This document shows positions 49,997 through 58,556 of a DNA stretch of 64,000 nucleotides, one piece after another. The stretch spans positions 3,148,001 to 3,212,000 of the forward strand of contig NZ_JAWPMM010000001.1 of assembly GCF_033344935.1 (NCBI RefSeq), read 5' to 3'. The translations under genes were made by a program, and so were the position numbers. Source of the DNA: Reichenbachiella sp. GTDB taxonomy: Bacteria; Bacteroidota; Bacteroidia; Cytophagales; Cyclobacteriaceae. Numbering within the stretch: the first letter of the stretch is position 1; the number at the start of each line of letters is the position of its first letter. Below the pieces are notes generated by a model. That model saw nothing but the letters and a program-made list of their open reading frames with translations. It was not told the DNA's origin and did not search any database.

Positions 49997-51877
49997 TCAA
50001 AAGGTCGCTTCGAAGCGAGAAATATTGCTTGCATTGTCCTTCACAGCCAGAGAAAATTGGCCAGTAATTTCTACGGTTTCATCGGACCAGATATAACCAG
50101 ACTTGGCATCATAATTCATCAACAACCAGGCACCATCAAGCGTCGCTCTCACTGAGTGTATGCCAGACATTTCATCCTCTATTTTGAATTTCACCCGTCC
50201 TGCCCGTGAAGGCTTCTTTATTATCTTGGGTGGAATAGAGTCAGTAGCAATGGTGAAGGGTACCAAATCACGAGTTTTGAAAACTAATTCATCTCCTTCC
50301 CATTCTCCACCTACAAAGCCTAGTTGATTTTTACTAGTTATGGAATATACACCCGACTTTATTAAATCATATACGCCTTCAGGCTTCAAATAAACAGTCG
50401 CAAATTGCCTTAATGGTGTGGTCCTATTATTTAGATCGAAAACTTCAAACCCGCTCCTTTCGGTTTTTTCGTAGCGCAAATAGGTGGTATCAAACAGCGA
50501 ATATTTTGGGAATGATATCTTGATATCCTCTCCTTCCCATTTCATTTTCTGTTCTGACGGTATACTTTCAACTAAATTAAAATCGTAGGTTTTACCACAC
50601 AACTGGGCTGAATCTGGTAATCCCTTCCGAAGATCCCATAAAAAATGATGGCTAGTATTGGTATAGTAGGCCATGCCCACCGTTTGTTTCTCTCCATTTA
50701 CATAAAAATTTGCATCACAATAACCTTCTACACTTTCTATCTCGAGCCAGTGTTTAAACAAATCAAATCCTTCATTGTCTAACGCATAGGTGTGTTTCCA
50801 GTCCCGACTCCGTTCAAACCCATTGTCATTGATCTTTAAATTGACCTGATTGATATTCCCATAAGCGTCTTCCAATCTGATGTCAATTTGATGTTCCATG
50901 GGATCAAATATTCTCAGCAGACCCGATTGATCATTCGTAGCATAGAACGATAATTTGTTACCAGTGTCTTTATAGAGCTTGTTAAACCTTCTTCCGCCTT
51001 CCCTGGATCTTTTGTAGTTGGTGTGTACCAGGATATTTCTTTGGGTACTAAAACTGAGTTGATCTATGCGTTGAGTAAAGGCTGGCTTTCCGTCAAAAAG
51101 CATGGTTTGGTACCGAATACCATTTCGATTTCTAGCACCGTCGAATTTGTCATAGGCATAAATTTCAATTCCAATATTGCCAAAAAGAGAAATACCTTCT
51201 TCTATGCTTGCATTACCATTTTCATCGGTGATGACATCAAACTCAATTCTCCCCCACATACCATTCACTCTTGCATGCTCATCCATGGTAACAAAAGCCA
51301 CTGAGGCCAAAACCGGCGGTGTTTTATCTACAATTTCTTCAAACCCATATTCAAGCGGATCCAGGGCACGATGTCTCAAATTCCGAACTTCAAAGTGTAA
51401 ATGCGGCCCAGAAGAAGATCCTGAATTGCCCGAGAGTGCAATGACATCTCCTTTCTTAAATAGGAATTGATTTTTTTCAGGATAGAGATCTACTGCAAAA
51501 GATTCTTCTGCGTACTGCTGCTTCCTTACATAGTCTGCAATGTCTTCATTGAATGACTTAAGATGAGCATAAACAGTTACAGTTCCATTTTCTGGATGAA
51601 CCAGATAAAGCGCATTACCATAACCACCCAGTGCCACTCTTATTCTTTGAATGTATCCATCTGCTGCGGCATAGATTGGTAATCCTGTGATCCCGCTGGT
51701 TTTGATGTCCAAACCTGAATGAAAATGAGAAGACCGGAGTTCTGCCATGGTGCCCGCCAGATAGTTTTCTTGTTTTGGTCGGACCGGAAACATAAAATCA
51801 CCCCGCTGTGGAGCTACTTGTGCGATTGCTTCTGCACCAAAGAACACAAGAGCGAAGAGAAGTTTATTTAATCTCAA
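49997..51877 (-). CDS. M23-family peptidase (LytM-like), exported
   Basis: 626 residues from a TTG start that overlaps the preceding gene by 14 bp; no earlier ATG fits. Signal peptide to about 19. The LytM/M23 domain is near the N-terminus with zinc ligands HFHSGLDIKTSG (about 50-61) and GSSSGPHLHFEVRN (about 154-167), and a long C-terminal beta-rich region (about 200-620) probably for binding. M23 peptidases cleave peptidoglycan cross-links or, in other members, act as scaffolds at division. Complete catalytic residues, so active in principle. Adjacent to the FAH-family gene by overlap, but there is no obvious functional link. Confidence 0.92.
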   Translation of the reverse strand: MRLNKLLFALVFFGAEAIAQVAPQRGDFMFPVRPKQENYLAGTMAELRSSHFHSGLDIKTSGITGLPIYAAADGYIQRIRVALGGYGNALYLVHPENGTVTVYAHLKSFNEDIADYVRKQQYAEESFAVDLYPEKNQFLFKKGDVIALSGNSGSSSGPHLHFEVRNLRHRALDPLEYGFEEIVDKTPPVLASVAFVTMDEHARVNGMWGRIEFDVITDENGNASIEEGISLFGNIGIEIYAYDKFDGARNRNGIRYQTMLFDGKPAFTQRIDQLSFSTQRNILVHTNYKRSREGGRRFNKLYKDTGNKLSFYATNDQSGLLRIFDPMEHQIDIRLEDAYGNINQVNLKINDNGFERSRDWKHTYALDNEGFDLFKHWLEIESVEGYCDANFYVNGEKQTVGMAYYTNTSHHFLWDLRKGLPDSAQLCGKTYDFNLVESIPSEQKMKWEGEDIKISFPKYSLFDTTYLRYEKTERSGFEVFDLNNRTTPLRQFATVYLKPEGVYDLIKSGVYSITSKNQLGFVGGEWEGDELVFKTRDLVPFTIATDSIPPKIIKKPSRAGRVKFKIEDEMSGIHSVRATLDGAWLLMNYDAKSGYIWSDETVEITGQFSLAVKDNASNISRFEATF

Positions 51878-52472
51878 AATCCATCATTTTTTCACCTTCA
51901 ATAAATGCTTCTAGTCGCTGCCCGATCTTTACTGACCCTACTCCTTCAGGCGTGCCCGTAAAAATGATGTCTCCTTTTTTCAACATAAAGAACTTAGACA
52001 CATAGGCTATAATATAATCGATACTGAATAGCATCATCGAAGTATTTCCTACTTGCACATCCTCTCCGTCTTTTTTGAGACTAAAATTGAGATTAGACAA
52101 GTCATACTTAGATTTAGGTACAAAGTTGGATATAGGTGCAGATCCATTAAAACCTTTAGCCAGGTCCCATGGTAGGCCTTTGGCTTTAGCCTTGGATTGA
52201 AGATCCCTGGCTGTGAAGTCTACTCCTATTCCGATTTCTTCATAATATTTATGCGCGAATCTTTCATCAATATTTTTTCCAACCTTACAAATTTTCACCA
52301 GGATCTCGACTTCGTGATGGATGTCATTCGAAAAATCAGGATGGTAGAAAGCCGCATTGTTTTTGAGAATAGCTGTTTCGGGTTTGCTAAACACCACCGG
52401 CTCGTCTGGCCTTTCGTTGTTTAGCTCTTCTATATGCTTGGCGTAATTTCTTCCTATGGCCAGTATCTTCAT
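51864..52472 (-). CDS. Fumarylacetoacetate hydrolase (FAH) family enzyme
   Basis: 202 residues, at the short end of the family, containing the FAH core: the start ILAIGRNYAKHIEELNNERPDEPVVFSKP, metal-binding HHEVEILVKI (about 50-60, Glu/Glu), GIGVDFTARDLQSKAKAKGLPW and the end GDIIFTGTPEGVGSVKIGQ. Members hydrolyse C-C bonds or decarboxylate oxaloacetate or acylpyruvates using a divalent metal in the cytoplasm. The short form corresponds to acylpyruvase/FAHD1-type enzymes. The upstream region has a terminator at 52541 belonging originally to another gene. Confidence 0.93.
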   Translation of the reverse strand: MKILAIGRNYAKHIEELNNERPDEPVVFSKPETAILKNNAAFYHPDFSNDIHHEVEILVKICKVGKNIDERFAHKYYEEIGIGVDFTARDLQSKAKAKGLPWDLAKGFNGSAPISNFVPKSKYDLSNLNFSLKKDGEDVQVGNTSMMLFSIDYIIAYVSKFFMLKKGDIIFTGTPEGVGSVKIGQRLEAFIEGEKMMDFEIK

Positions 52473-52540
52473 TTCTACTAATTCAATCTGATATTAAATT
52501 GTGAAGATAGATTAATGCGAAGCATAATCTAATAGGAGAT

Positions 52541-52574
52541 AAAAAAAATCCCCAATATCTTGGGGATTTTTTTT
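52541..52574 (-). terminator. Rho-independent terminator, separated from its gene by the IS
   Basis: AAAAAAAATCCCCAA (52541-52555) and TTGGGGATTTTTTTT (52560-52574) are perfect 15-bp complements around a 4-nt loop. On the minus strand it has the stem plus T-run of an intrinsic terminator. The plus-strand side has the same property, so it may work both ways. The only minus-strand gene whose 3' end would lie here is the DUF4136 gene at 53961-54506, now moved 1.4 kb away by the insertion. Confidence 0.8.
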
Positions 52575-52624
52575 AATTATTTCTGTGTCCCGTCCTGAAA
52601 TAGCGTTACACAAAAAACGACGTT

Positions 52625-53059
52625 ATGAACGAACTCACAGAGAACAAGTATGTTAAAAGAACACAGAAGGACTACAGCTACGCTTTTAAATTGTCAGTTG
52701 TGTCAGAAGTTGAAAGCGGAGAGTTAGGCATAAAAGCCGCCGCTCGCAAGTATGGTATTCAGTCACACTCTACAGTTACCAATTGGCTTCGAAAATTTGG
52801 TAACTTTGATTGGGTCAATAAATCAACACTTCGGATGCCAAAATCTAAAGACCAAAAACTATACGAACTTGAGCAGAAAGTACGGCTGTTGGAAAAGCAA
52901 AAAAAAGAGCTTGAACAGCAGGTTGAAAACGCAGATAAGAAAGCCATTTTCTTTGATATGATGATCGACATAGCCGAAGAAGAATTCAAACTCCCCATCA
53001 GAAAAAAGTCTTTACCCCAACAGTTGATCGATTCAAGGTTGAACAAAAAGAAGGGGTAA
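52625..53059 (+). CDS. IS3-family transposase OrfA
   Basis: 144 residues. The N-terminal helix-turn-helix (about 15-55, FKLSVVSEVESGELGIKAAARKYGIQSHSTVTNWLRKFG) recognises the IS ends. A coiled-coil leucine zipper (about 80-110, LYELEQKVRLLEKQKKELEQQVENADKK) allows dimerisation. The frame ends at 53059 and overlaps the -1 frame that leads into OrfB. Confidence 0.93.
   Translation: MNELTENKYVKRTQKDYSYAFKLSVVSEVESGELGIKAAARKYGIQSHSTVTNWLRKFGNFDWVNKSTLRMPKSKDQKLYELEQKVRLLEKQKKELEQQVENADKKAIFFDMMIDIAEEEFKLPIRKKSLPQQLIDSRLNKKKG
53002..53008 (+). promoter_or_regulatory. Programmed -1 frameshift site (A AAA AAG)
   Basis: AAAAAAG in the orfA frame is the canonical IS3 slippery heptamer. The -1 frame stays open from here through VFTPTVDRFKVEQKEG into MNRQIYYRS of OrfB, so slippage makes the OrfAB transposase. 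Confidence 0.8.
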
Positions 53060-53076
53060 CCCAGATCTGTAGACTG

Positions 53077-53925
53077 TTGGGGATGAATAGGCAAATCTAT
53101 TACCGCTCTATCAGAAGAAGTAAACAAAAGCAAGAAATAGCCACCAAGGTAGTAGTTATGGTTGAAAAGGTGCGTATGAAAATGCCTCGTATAGGTACCA
53201 GAAAGTTGTATCATTTACTTTATGATGAACTTCAGCCGCTGGGAGTTGGAAGAGACAGGCTATTTGCTATTATGAAAGCAAATCATCTTCAGATCGTACC
53301 TAAGAGACAATATCATATCACTACTGACTCTCATCATCGATTTAGAAAACATAAAAACCTTATTGATGGGCTTTCCATACAAAGGCCTGAGCAAGTATGG
53401 GTATCGGATATCACCTACATTGGAACACGGAAAAATCCGATGTATTTATCGTTGGTCACAGACGCTTATTCAAAGCGGATCATGGGCTTTGATGTATCGA
53501 AAAGTCTGGATGCTTCAGGTGCAATATCAGCCCTTAATATGGCTATTGCCAATCGTATATATCCTGAGCGAAAGTTGATCCATCACTCAGACAGAGGATT
53601 GCAGTATTGTTGCGATGCCTATCAACAGGTGTTTAACAATCATAATATAAGGTGCAGCATGACCGAAAGCTATGACCCATATCAAAATGCCATAGCCGAA
53701 AGGGTGAATGGGATATTGAAACATGAATTTATCTTAGGGATCACCACATCAGATGTAGCACTAATGGACAAACTCATTGAGCAGAGTATTTATATCTACA
53801 ACCATGATCGACCTCATTGGAGCTGTTGGATGAATACCCCGGCATTTATGCATCAGCAAGACAAGGTCAAGATTAGAAACTATAGAAACAAAAATAGCAC
53901 CGAGCTAAAACCCGATGCTATCTAA
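53077..53925 (+). CDS. IS3-family transposase OrfB (DDE)
   Basis: 282 residues counted from the ATG; the real product is probably the OrfAB fusion. The rve/DDE domain has VSDITYIG (first Asp, about 109), the second Asp in LIHHSDRGLQYC (about 170) and the catalytic Glu in NAIAERVNGILKHEF (about 210). The N-terminal HTH_21-like region (IGTRKLYHLLYDELQ) precedes it. No truncation or stop, so a complete copy. Confidence 0.94.
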   Translation: MGMNRQIYYRSIRRSKQKQEIATKVVVMVEKVRMKMPRIGTRKLYHLLYDELQPLGVGRDRLFAIMKANHLQIVPKRQYHITTDSHHRFRKHKNLIDGLSIQRPEQVWVSDITYIGTRKNPMYLSLVTDAYSKRIMGFDVSKSLDASGAISALNMAIANRIYPERKLIHHSDRGLQYCCDAYQQVFNNHNIRCSMTESYDPYQNAIAERVNGILKHEFILGITTSDVALMDKLIEQSIYIYNHDRPHWSCWMNTPAFMHQQDKVKIRNYRNKNSTELKPDAI

Positions 53926-53960
53926 TATTTTATCCTAAAATCTGTAACGATTATTTAGGA

Positions 53961-54506
53961 CTAGTCACTGGGATACTGCTTCATCAGTTTGGCTATTTTC
54001 TTAGGAATAGTTTTTTCCCTTTTCTTTGGATTGTCTTTTACGGTCGATGTTATGATTCCTTGCCATTGCAAATCCTTGGTCTCGCTATCATACATATCAA
54101 TCACTAGGGTCCCTTCAATGTAATCGCTTTCAGAATAGGTGGTAGTTGAACTTCCCATTCCACCGTATCCCCAGCCCCATCGGCCGCCATATCCCATACC
54201 TCCATTGTAGTTGGTATAAGCAGTAGTACTCGTCTTTTGGTCGAAAACAATAAAAAGCGTGATAATCGCATCTCCATCAGATTCTACGAATTCCATACCT
54301 CGCTTATCAAATTCTGCGCGAATCGCTTTTTGAATCCGATCTTTGTCCAATTGATTGATTTGCTTTTCACTATCCTCTTGCCATCCGGCAAACGTGTACG
54401 TCTTGTATTTTGAAAAGTCAGCATCGTTGTTATAATCACTCTTGACTTGAGAAAATGACACCACAGAGATAGCCATTGCGGCTAACAACAAACTAATTGA
54501 TTTCAT
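53961..54506 (-). CDS. DUF4136 secreted protein, 3' end rewritten by IS insertion
   Basis: 181 residues. Signal peptide (to about 19, SFSQ), then a DUF4136 domain (VKSDYNNDADFSKYKTYTFAGWQ; DKDRIQKAIRAEFDKRGMEF; a Gly-rich MGYGGRWGWGYGGMG centre). The final codons ..KQYPSD-stop come from the inverted repeat of the adjacent IS. Without the IS the frame would continue KQYPRNN-stop straight into the terminator now at 52541-52574. So the product loses three native residues and gains two new ones, probably with little effect on fold, but its mRNA lost its native terminator. Relative of the DUF4136 gene at 8734. Confidence 0.9.
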   Translation of the reverse strand: MKSISLLLAAMAISVVSFSQVKSDYNNDADFSKYKTYTFAGWQEDSEKQINQLDKDRIQKAIRAEFDKRGMEFVESDGDAIITLFIVFDQKTSTTAYTNYNGGMGYGGRWGWGYGGMGSSTTTYSESDYIEGTLVIDMYDSETKDLQWQGIITSTVKDNPKKREKTIPKKIAKLMKQYPSD

Positions 54507-54662
54507 AATTTTATTTTTTTAATAGTAATAGATTGATTTTGTGATTACGAATCAGTTGAAATAACAATTCTAAATCTAGTTATCCTAACCTGAATTACAA
54601 AAAAAGCCTAACTCAAAAACCATTGGCAACTCCAATGCCAAAAATATAGGAATTGTATTTAT

Positions 54663-55661
54663 TTAATCTTTCAATTCAAAAGGGTAAACTACTTTCCAAT
54701 CTTTTTTCATATCTGCTACAGTCCAACCTAATTCATTTGCTACGGTAAGGCCTTCTTTCAATTTTCCAATATGAGAAAGACTATCATAGGCCCACTCTCT
54801 TTCCTCATCGGTATGATGCACGTACATCATAAATGAATTTGGGTTGGTAGAAGTCCATTCTAGCATTTGTAAGTCGCCGTCCGAATTACCAAAAGCTGCG
54901 ATCGGTTTTTTACCAATAAAATTATAGATGCCAACAGGCTTCCCAGCTTTATCATCGATAAATGATAATTCTGGGTAGCGATTGATGATCTTGTTCTCTT
55001 TGTCATATTCTACTTTCATCATACTACCCATAACCTGCTCAGCAGGAATTCCATAGAGTTCATTGGTGACTGGCCTCATAAAGCCTATGCCTCCACCTGA
55101 TACGATGAATGTTTTGAAATCATTGGCCCTGAGATATTCTAATACTTCAAGCATCGGCTGAAAAACGAGGTCAGTATATGGCCTATCAAACCTTGGGTGT
55201 CGTGCTACAGCCATCCACTCCTTCACTCCAGTTTCGAAGTCGTCGGCGGTCACGTCACCATGTGTAGCCAACACTATTTTAATAATTGCTCCCTCACCTT
55301 GCTTCATAACAGATGCCATATCCCCTGCCAAAACTGATTTGAACGGTTCTGTTTCATTCCACTCAGGGTGTTCAGGAGCTAATTTCTTAATTTGATCCAA
55401 AGCAAAAGCCAATTGGAAGTACATGGGTTGCTCGGACCATAAGGTGCCATCGTTGTCGAAGACTGCAATTCTATTTTTAATTTCAACAAAAGACTCGCTC
55501 GATGAATCTGTAGCGCTTTTTACAAAATTGAGAATGGCAGATTTATTAACCCCTTCGTTCCAGGATGGAAGAGGATCTTGTTTTACTTCCACCATTTGAT
55601 CACTCTTAGCAGAGCAGCTTAACAGGTACAATCCCAAAAAAACAACAAGAAGATTTTTCAT
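54663..55661 (-). CDS. HAD-like phosphatase, lipoprotein
   Basis: 332 residues from the ATG at 55661 (MKNLLVVFLGLYLLSC, lipobox with Cys about 16; a longer frame adds six residues). The HAD motif I RIAVFDNDGTLWSEQ (about 62-76) has both Asp. Motif II FIVSGGGIGFMR (Ser/Thr region, about 189-199) and motif III/IV AAFGNSDGDLQMLEW (about 256-269) follow. So a periplasmic phosphatase-like enzyme of the HAD-IB type; the phosphorylated substrate is unknown. Co-oriented with the sulfatase, 63 bp apart. Confidence 0.88.
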   Translation of the reverse strand: MKNLLVVFLGLYLLSCSAKSDQMVEVKQDPLPSWNEGVNKSAILNFVKSATDSSSESFVEIKNRIAVFDNDGTLWSEQPMYFQLAFALDQIKKLAPEHPEWNETEPFKSVLAGDMASVMKQGEGAIIKIVLATHGDVTADDFETGVKEWMAVARHPRFDRPYTDLVFQPMLEVLEYLRANDFKTFIVSGGGIGFMRPVTNELYGIPAEQVMGSMMKVEYDKENKIINRYPELSFIDDKAGKPVGIYNFIGKKPIAAFGNSDGDLQMLEWTSTNPNSFMMYVHHTDEEREWAYDSLSHIGKLKEGLTVANELGWTVADMKKDWKVVYPFELKD

Positions 55662-55724
55662 AATTAAAAAATAAAACAAAGCCGAATAGAGACTATTCGG
55701 CTTTAAAAAAATTAATAATTTAGA

Positions 55725-57272
55725 CTAATTATTTGATGGGGTACTAAGCTTTTCCATCACTTTATCCAAGCTGAAGCTTGCTGCTTTCATTCTTGGAGGA
55801 TACTCTTTGAAGGTCATTAAAAAATCCCCTACTATTTTTTGTGCAGGCACCAGAAGGAATGCGTGATCCAGCAGCCAATCGTAATACGTATTGGAAGTAA
55901 TAGTAGCAAACTCATATGGATCTCTCCTTAAATTATAAATCATGGGCAACCTTAATGGAATAAATGGCTCTGCCCAAACTTGCAAAGTTCCCGGAGAGCG
56001 TTGTTCCATAAAAATCAATTTCCAATCGTCATATCTCAATGCAGTTAAATCACCGTCGTCTGAAAAATAAAACAATTCTTTTCTTGGCCCTTTGTCTACT
56101 TCACCTTTGAAATATGGCATAAAGCTATATCCATCCAAATGCACTTTAAAGTCTCTGCCATTAGCTGAATAGCCATTCAACAATTTTTCAGGAACATCTC
56201 CTTGGCCTGCTGCATCTAAGAAAGTAGGCATCCAGTCCATACCGGACATGATCTCATTACAAACAGTACCGGGTTTTACAGTACCAGGCCATCTTACCAT
56301 AGCCGGTACTCTCCAACCGCCTTCCCAGTTGGTATTTTTCTCTCCTCTAAATGGGTTGATTCCCGCATCCGGCCAAGTGTTTTTATGTGGCCCGTTGTCT
56401 GTAGAATACATCACGATGGTATTATCAGTAATCTTCAACTCATCCAAAAGTGCCAAGAATTTGCCCACATGCATGTCGTGCTCAACCATTCCGTCACCGT
56501 ATTCATTCTGACCTGAGATACCTCTCAGTTCTGGCTTCACGTGCGTTCTAAAGTGCATTCTTGTACCGTTCCACCAAACGAAGAATGGCTTCTTAGCTTT
56601 TACTGCATCTCTAATAAATTTTAGTGCCGCTTCAGACGATTCATCGTCGATGGTCTCCATTCTCTTTTTTGTCAAAGGTCCCGTATCTTCTACTTTCCCG
56701 TCGGCCGTCGAATGGATTACTCCTCTAGGACCAAAATTCTTTCTAAAATTAGGATACTCTTCAGGATCTGGATAGTCAGGTAGTTCTGGCTCTTCTTCCG
56801 CATTCAAGTGATAGAGATTACCATAAAACTCATCAAATCCGTGATTGGTTGGTAAATGTTCGTCTCGGTCTCCCAGGTGATTCTTACCAAATTGTCCAGT
56901 GACATAACCAGCTGGCTTGAGTAATTCCGCAATCGTCGGATCTTTTTCGGAAATTCCTTCCTTCGCTCCAGGCATTCCAACTTTACTCAACCCTGTTCTG
57001 AAGACACTTTGTCCAAGGATAAAAGAAGACCGACCAGCCGTACAACTCTGTTCTGCGTAGTAATCAGTAAAAATCATTCCTTCTTTTGCAATCCTATCAA
57101 TATTTGGTGTGCGGTACCCTGTGATTCCCATAGAATAGGCACTGACATTAGATTGCCCAATATCATCGCCCCATATCACAAGGATATTAGGTTTCTTGTT
57201 TTTTTGTGCTAATGCAATTACAGGAATCATCGCTGCGAAAAACAGCGCATTCCTTAAGATTCTTATTTTCAT
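55725..57272 (-). CDS. Arylsulfatase (S1 family), periplasmic
   Basis: 515 residues. Signal peptide to about 22. Metal-binding start NILVIWGDDIGQSNVSAYS (Asp-Asp about 35), and the formylglycine site SCTAGRSSFILGQ (Cys about 77, type C-x-A-x-R). Substrate-region motifs GKNHLGDRDEHLPTNHGFDEFYGNLYHLN and the metal Asp-Asn in STDNGPHKNTWPDAG follow. The cysteine must be converted to formylglycine; the likely enzyme for this is encoded by the next gene upstream. It removes sulfate from a carbohydrate or other ester, fitting a marine polysaccharide degrader. Subfamily unassigned. Confidence 0.93.
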   Translation of the reverse strand: MKIRILRNALFFAAMIPVIALAQKNKKPNILVIWGDDIGQSNVSAYSMGITGYRTPNIDRIAKEGMIFTDYYAEQSCTAGRSSFILGQSVFRTGLSKVGMPGAKEGISEKDPTIAELLKPAGYVTGQFGKNHLGDRDEHLPTNHGFDEFYGNLYHLNAEEEPELPDYPDPEEYPNFRKNFGPRGVIHSTADGKVEDTGPLTKKRMETIDDESSEAALKFIRDAVKAKKPFFVWWNGTRMHFRTHVKPELRGISGQNEYGDGMVEHDMHVGKFLALLDELKITDNTIVMYSTDNGPHKNTWPDAGINPFRGEKNTNWEGGWRVPAMVRWPGTVKPGTVCNEIMSGMDWMPTFLDAAGQGDVPEKLLNGYSANGRDFKVHLDGYSFMPYFKGEVDKGPRKELFYFSDDGDLTALRYDDWKLIFMEQRSPGTLQVWAEPFIPLRLPMIYNLRRDPYEFATITSNTYYDWLLDHAFLLVPAQKIVGDFLMTFKEYPPRMKAASFSLDKVMEKLSTPSNN

Positions 57273-57472
57273 GATTGTAAGTTTAGATAATTTGATTTTA
57301 TCGAGTCATACAACTCAAATTGAAGTCTTATAGACCCAAAGCATTTTAGACTCTGTATATCATTGATGAAAAAAGTTACAGAAAACTTTATCAACTTAAA
57401 AATTAAAATGAGGAATGTCGGTTCCTTTCAAAGGAATTAATATTCAATTAACACTTACCATCATAAGAAGCA

Positions 57473-58525
57473 TTAATTGACAACATCTTGAACACATCGA
57501 AATCCTAAATGTTCTTGCCCTGAATCAATCGCCGTAGCCATTCGAGCACTTGGTCTGTAATTGCTACAATACTGATCGCTACATAAAAAAGATCCTCCTT
57601 TGATCACACGCTTAGGAACTTGAGGCTCTTGGGGGTCAAAGCTTGATTCGGGGCCTTTTGGGTTGCGGCAAATGGTAATGGTTTGACTTTTCGCTTGCAG
57701 ATGACTGTCTGGTCGAAACCAATCACTTGTCCACTCCCAAACGTTCCCAATCATATCATACAAACCATAAGCATTCGGCGGATAACTTTTTACTGGTGCG
57801 GTTTTTTCAAACCCATCTTGAATCGTATTACCTCCTGGGAAAGTGCCCTGAAAAAAATTAGCTAAATATTGACCTTCCGGAGTCAATTCCTCTCCCCATG
57901 CAAAGGACTGATGTGAGCCACCACGACTGGCATATTCCCACTCTGCCTCCGTTGGCAATCTTTTGCCTGCCCAGGTAGCATATGCTTCTGCATCTTCATG
58001 AGCGATATGCACCACTGGGTGATTTTCTTTTCCTTCAATATTACTTTCAGGCCCGTATGGATGCCTCCAATCAGAACCTGTTTGCCAAGCCCACCATTGA
58101 GATATATCATATAGATTAGACACGTTAGGGATAGGTGCGAAAACCAATGATCCCGGTTTCAACAGAGAATCGGCAGGTTTTTCCACACCTTCAGGCAATT
58201 GCTTTTTTAGTTCCTCCCAATCAATGGGTCGTTCAGCTATCGTTTGATAACCAGTAGCATCTACAAACTTTTGAAATTGAGCATTAGTCACTTCGGTGAT
58301 ATCCATGTAAAACCCTGAGAGTTCCACTGTAAACTCTGGTCCTTCTATAGCATTGGCCTCTTCTCCTTCATTTCCCATCACGAAGGTACCACCTGGGACA
58401 AAGACCATCCCTTCAGGAACATTGGATTCAACCTGATTTTTAGCTGGTGTATTAATTTGTTTTGATTCATTAGTGGAACAGGCAAAAGTTCCGATCGCTA
58501 TTAGCGCGAATAGTATATGCTTCAT
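57473..58525 (-). CDS. Formylglycine-generating enzyme (SUMF1/FGE family), lipoprotein
   Basis: 350 residues from the ATG at 58525 (MKHILFALIAIGTFACS, lipobox Cys about 16; a longer frame would overlap the antiporter gene). FGE-sulfatase domain over residues about 40-350: GMVFVPGGTFVMGNEGEE, GFYMDITEVTNAQFQKFVDATGY, RLPTEAEWEYASRGG and GLYDMIGNVWEWTSDWF. The end holds the active-site pair in KGGSFLCSDQYCSNYRPSAR, the two copper-binding cysteines four residues apart as in human FGE (Cys336/Cys341). It oxidises the sulfatase cysteine to formylglycine. The gene lies 200 bp upstream of the sulfatase on the same strand. Lipoprotein anchoring suggests it works in the periplasm, where it could act on the exported sulfatase. 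Confidence 0.93.
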   Translation of the reverse strand: MKHILFALIAIGTFACSTNESKQINTPAKNQVESNVPEGMVFVPGGTFVMGNEGEEANAIEGPEFTVELSGFYMDITEVTNAQFQKFVDATGYQTIAERPIDWEELKKQLPEGVEKPADSLLKPGSLVFAPIPNVSNLYDISQWWAWQTGSDWRHPYGPESNIEGKENHPVVHIAHEDAEAYATWAGKRLPTEAEWEYASRGGSHQSFAWGEELTPEGQYLANFFQGTFPGGNTIQDGFEKTAPVKSYPPNAYGLYDMIGNVWEWTSDWFRPDSHLQAKSQTITICRNPKGPESSFDPQEPQVPKRVIKGGSFLCSDQYCSNYRPSARMATAIDSGQEHLGFRCVQDVVN

Positions 58526-58556
58526 TCTAATTTTAGTTCTAGGTTTTAAATTTAGC

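Larger units (their letters stand above)
52586..53967 (+). mobile_element. IS3-family insertion sequence, 1382 bp, complete
   Basis: The ends are imperfect 25-bp inverted repeats (52586-52610 and 53943-53967, 18 matches by eye) that start TG and finish CA as in IS3 elements; the inner arms share CGTTACA. The 3-bp sequence CTG flanks both ends (52583-52585 and 53968-53970), a target-site duplication of IS3-typical length. The element holds two overlapping transposase frames with a slippery A6G site, so it looks able to transpose. It lies in the 3' end of the DUF4136 gene. Confidence 0.92.

Noticed and set aside
52541-52574. Terminator read as belonging to the FAH-family gene
   Set aside because: The FAH gene starts, not ends, on this side. 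The reconstruction without the IS places the hairpin right after the DUF4136 stop codon.
57273-57472. Possible small gene between sulfatase and FGE
   Set aside because: No open frame of note; probably the sulfatase promoter region.
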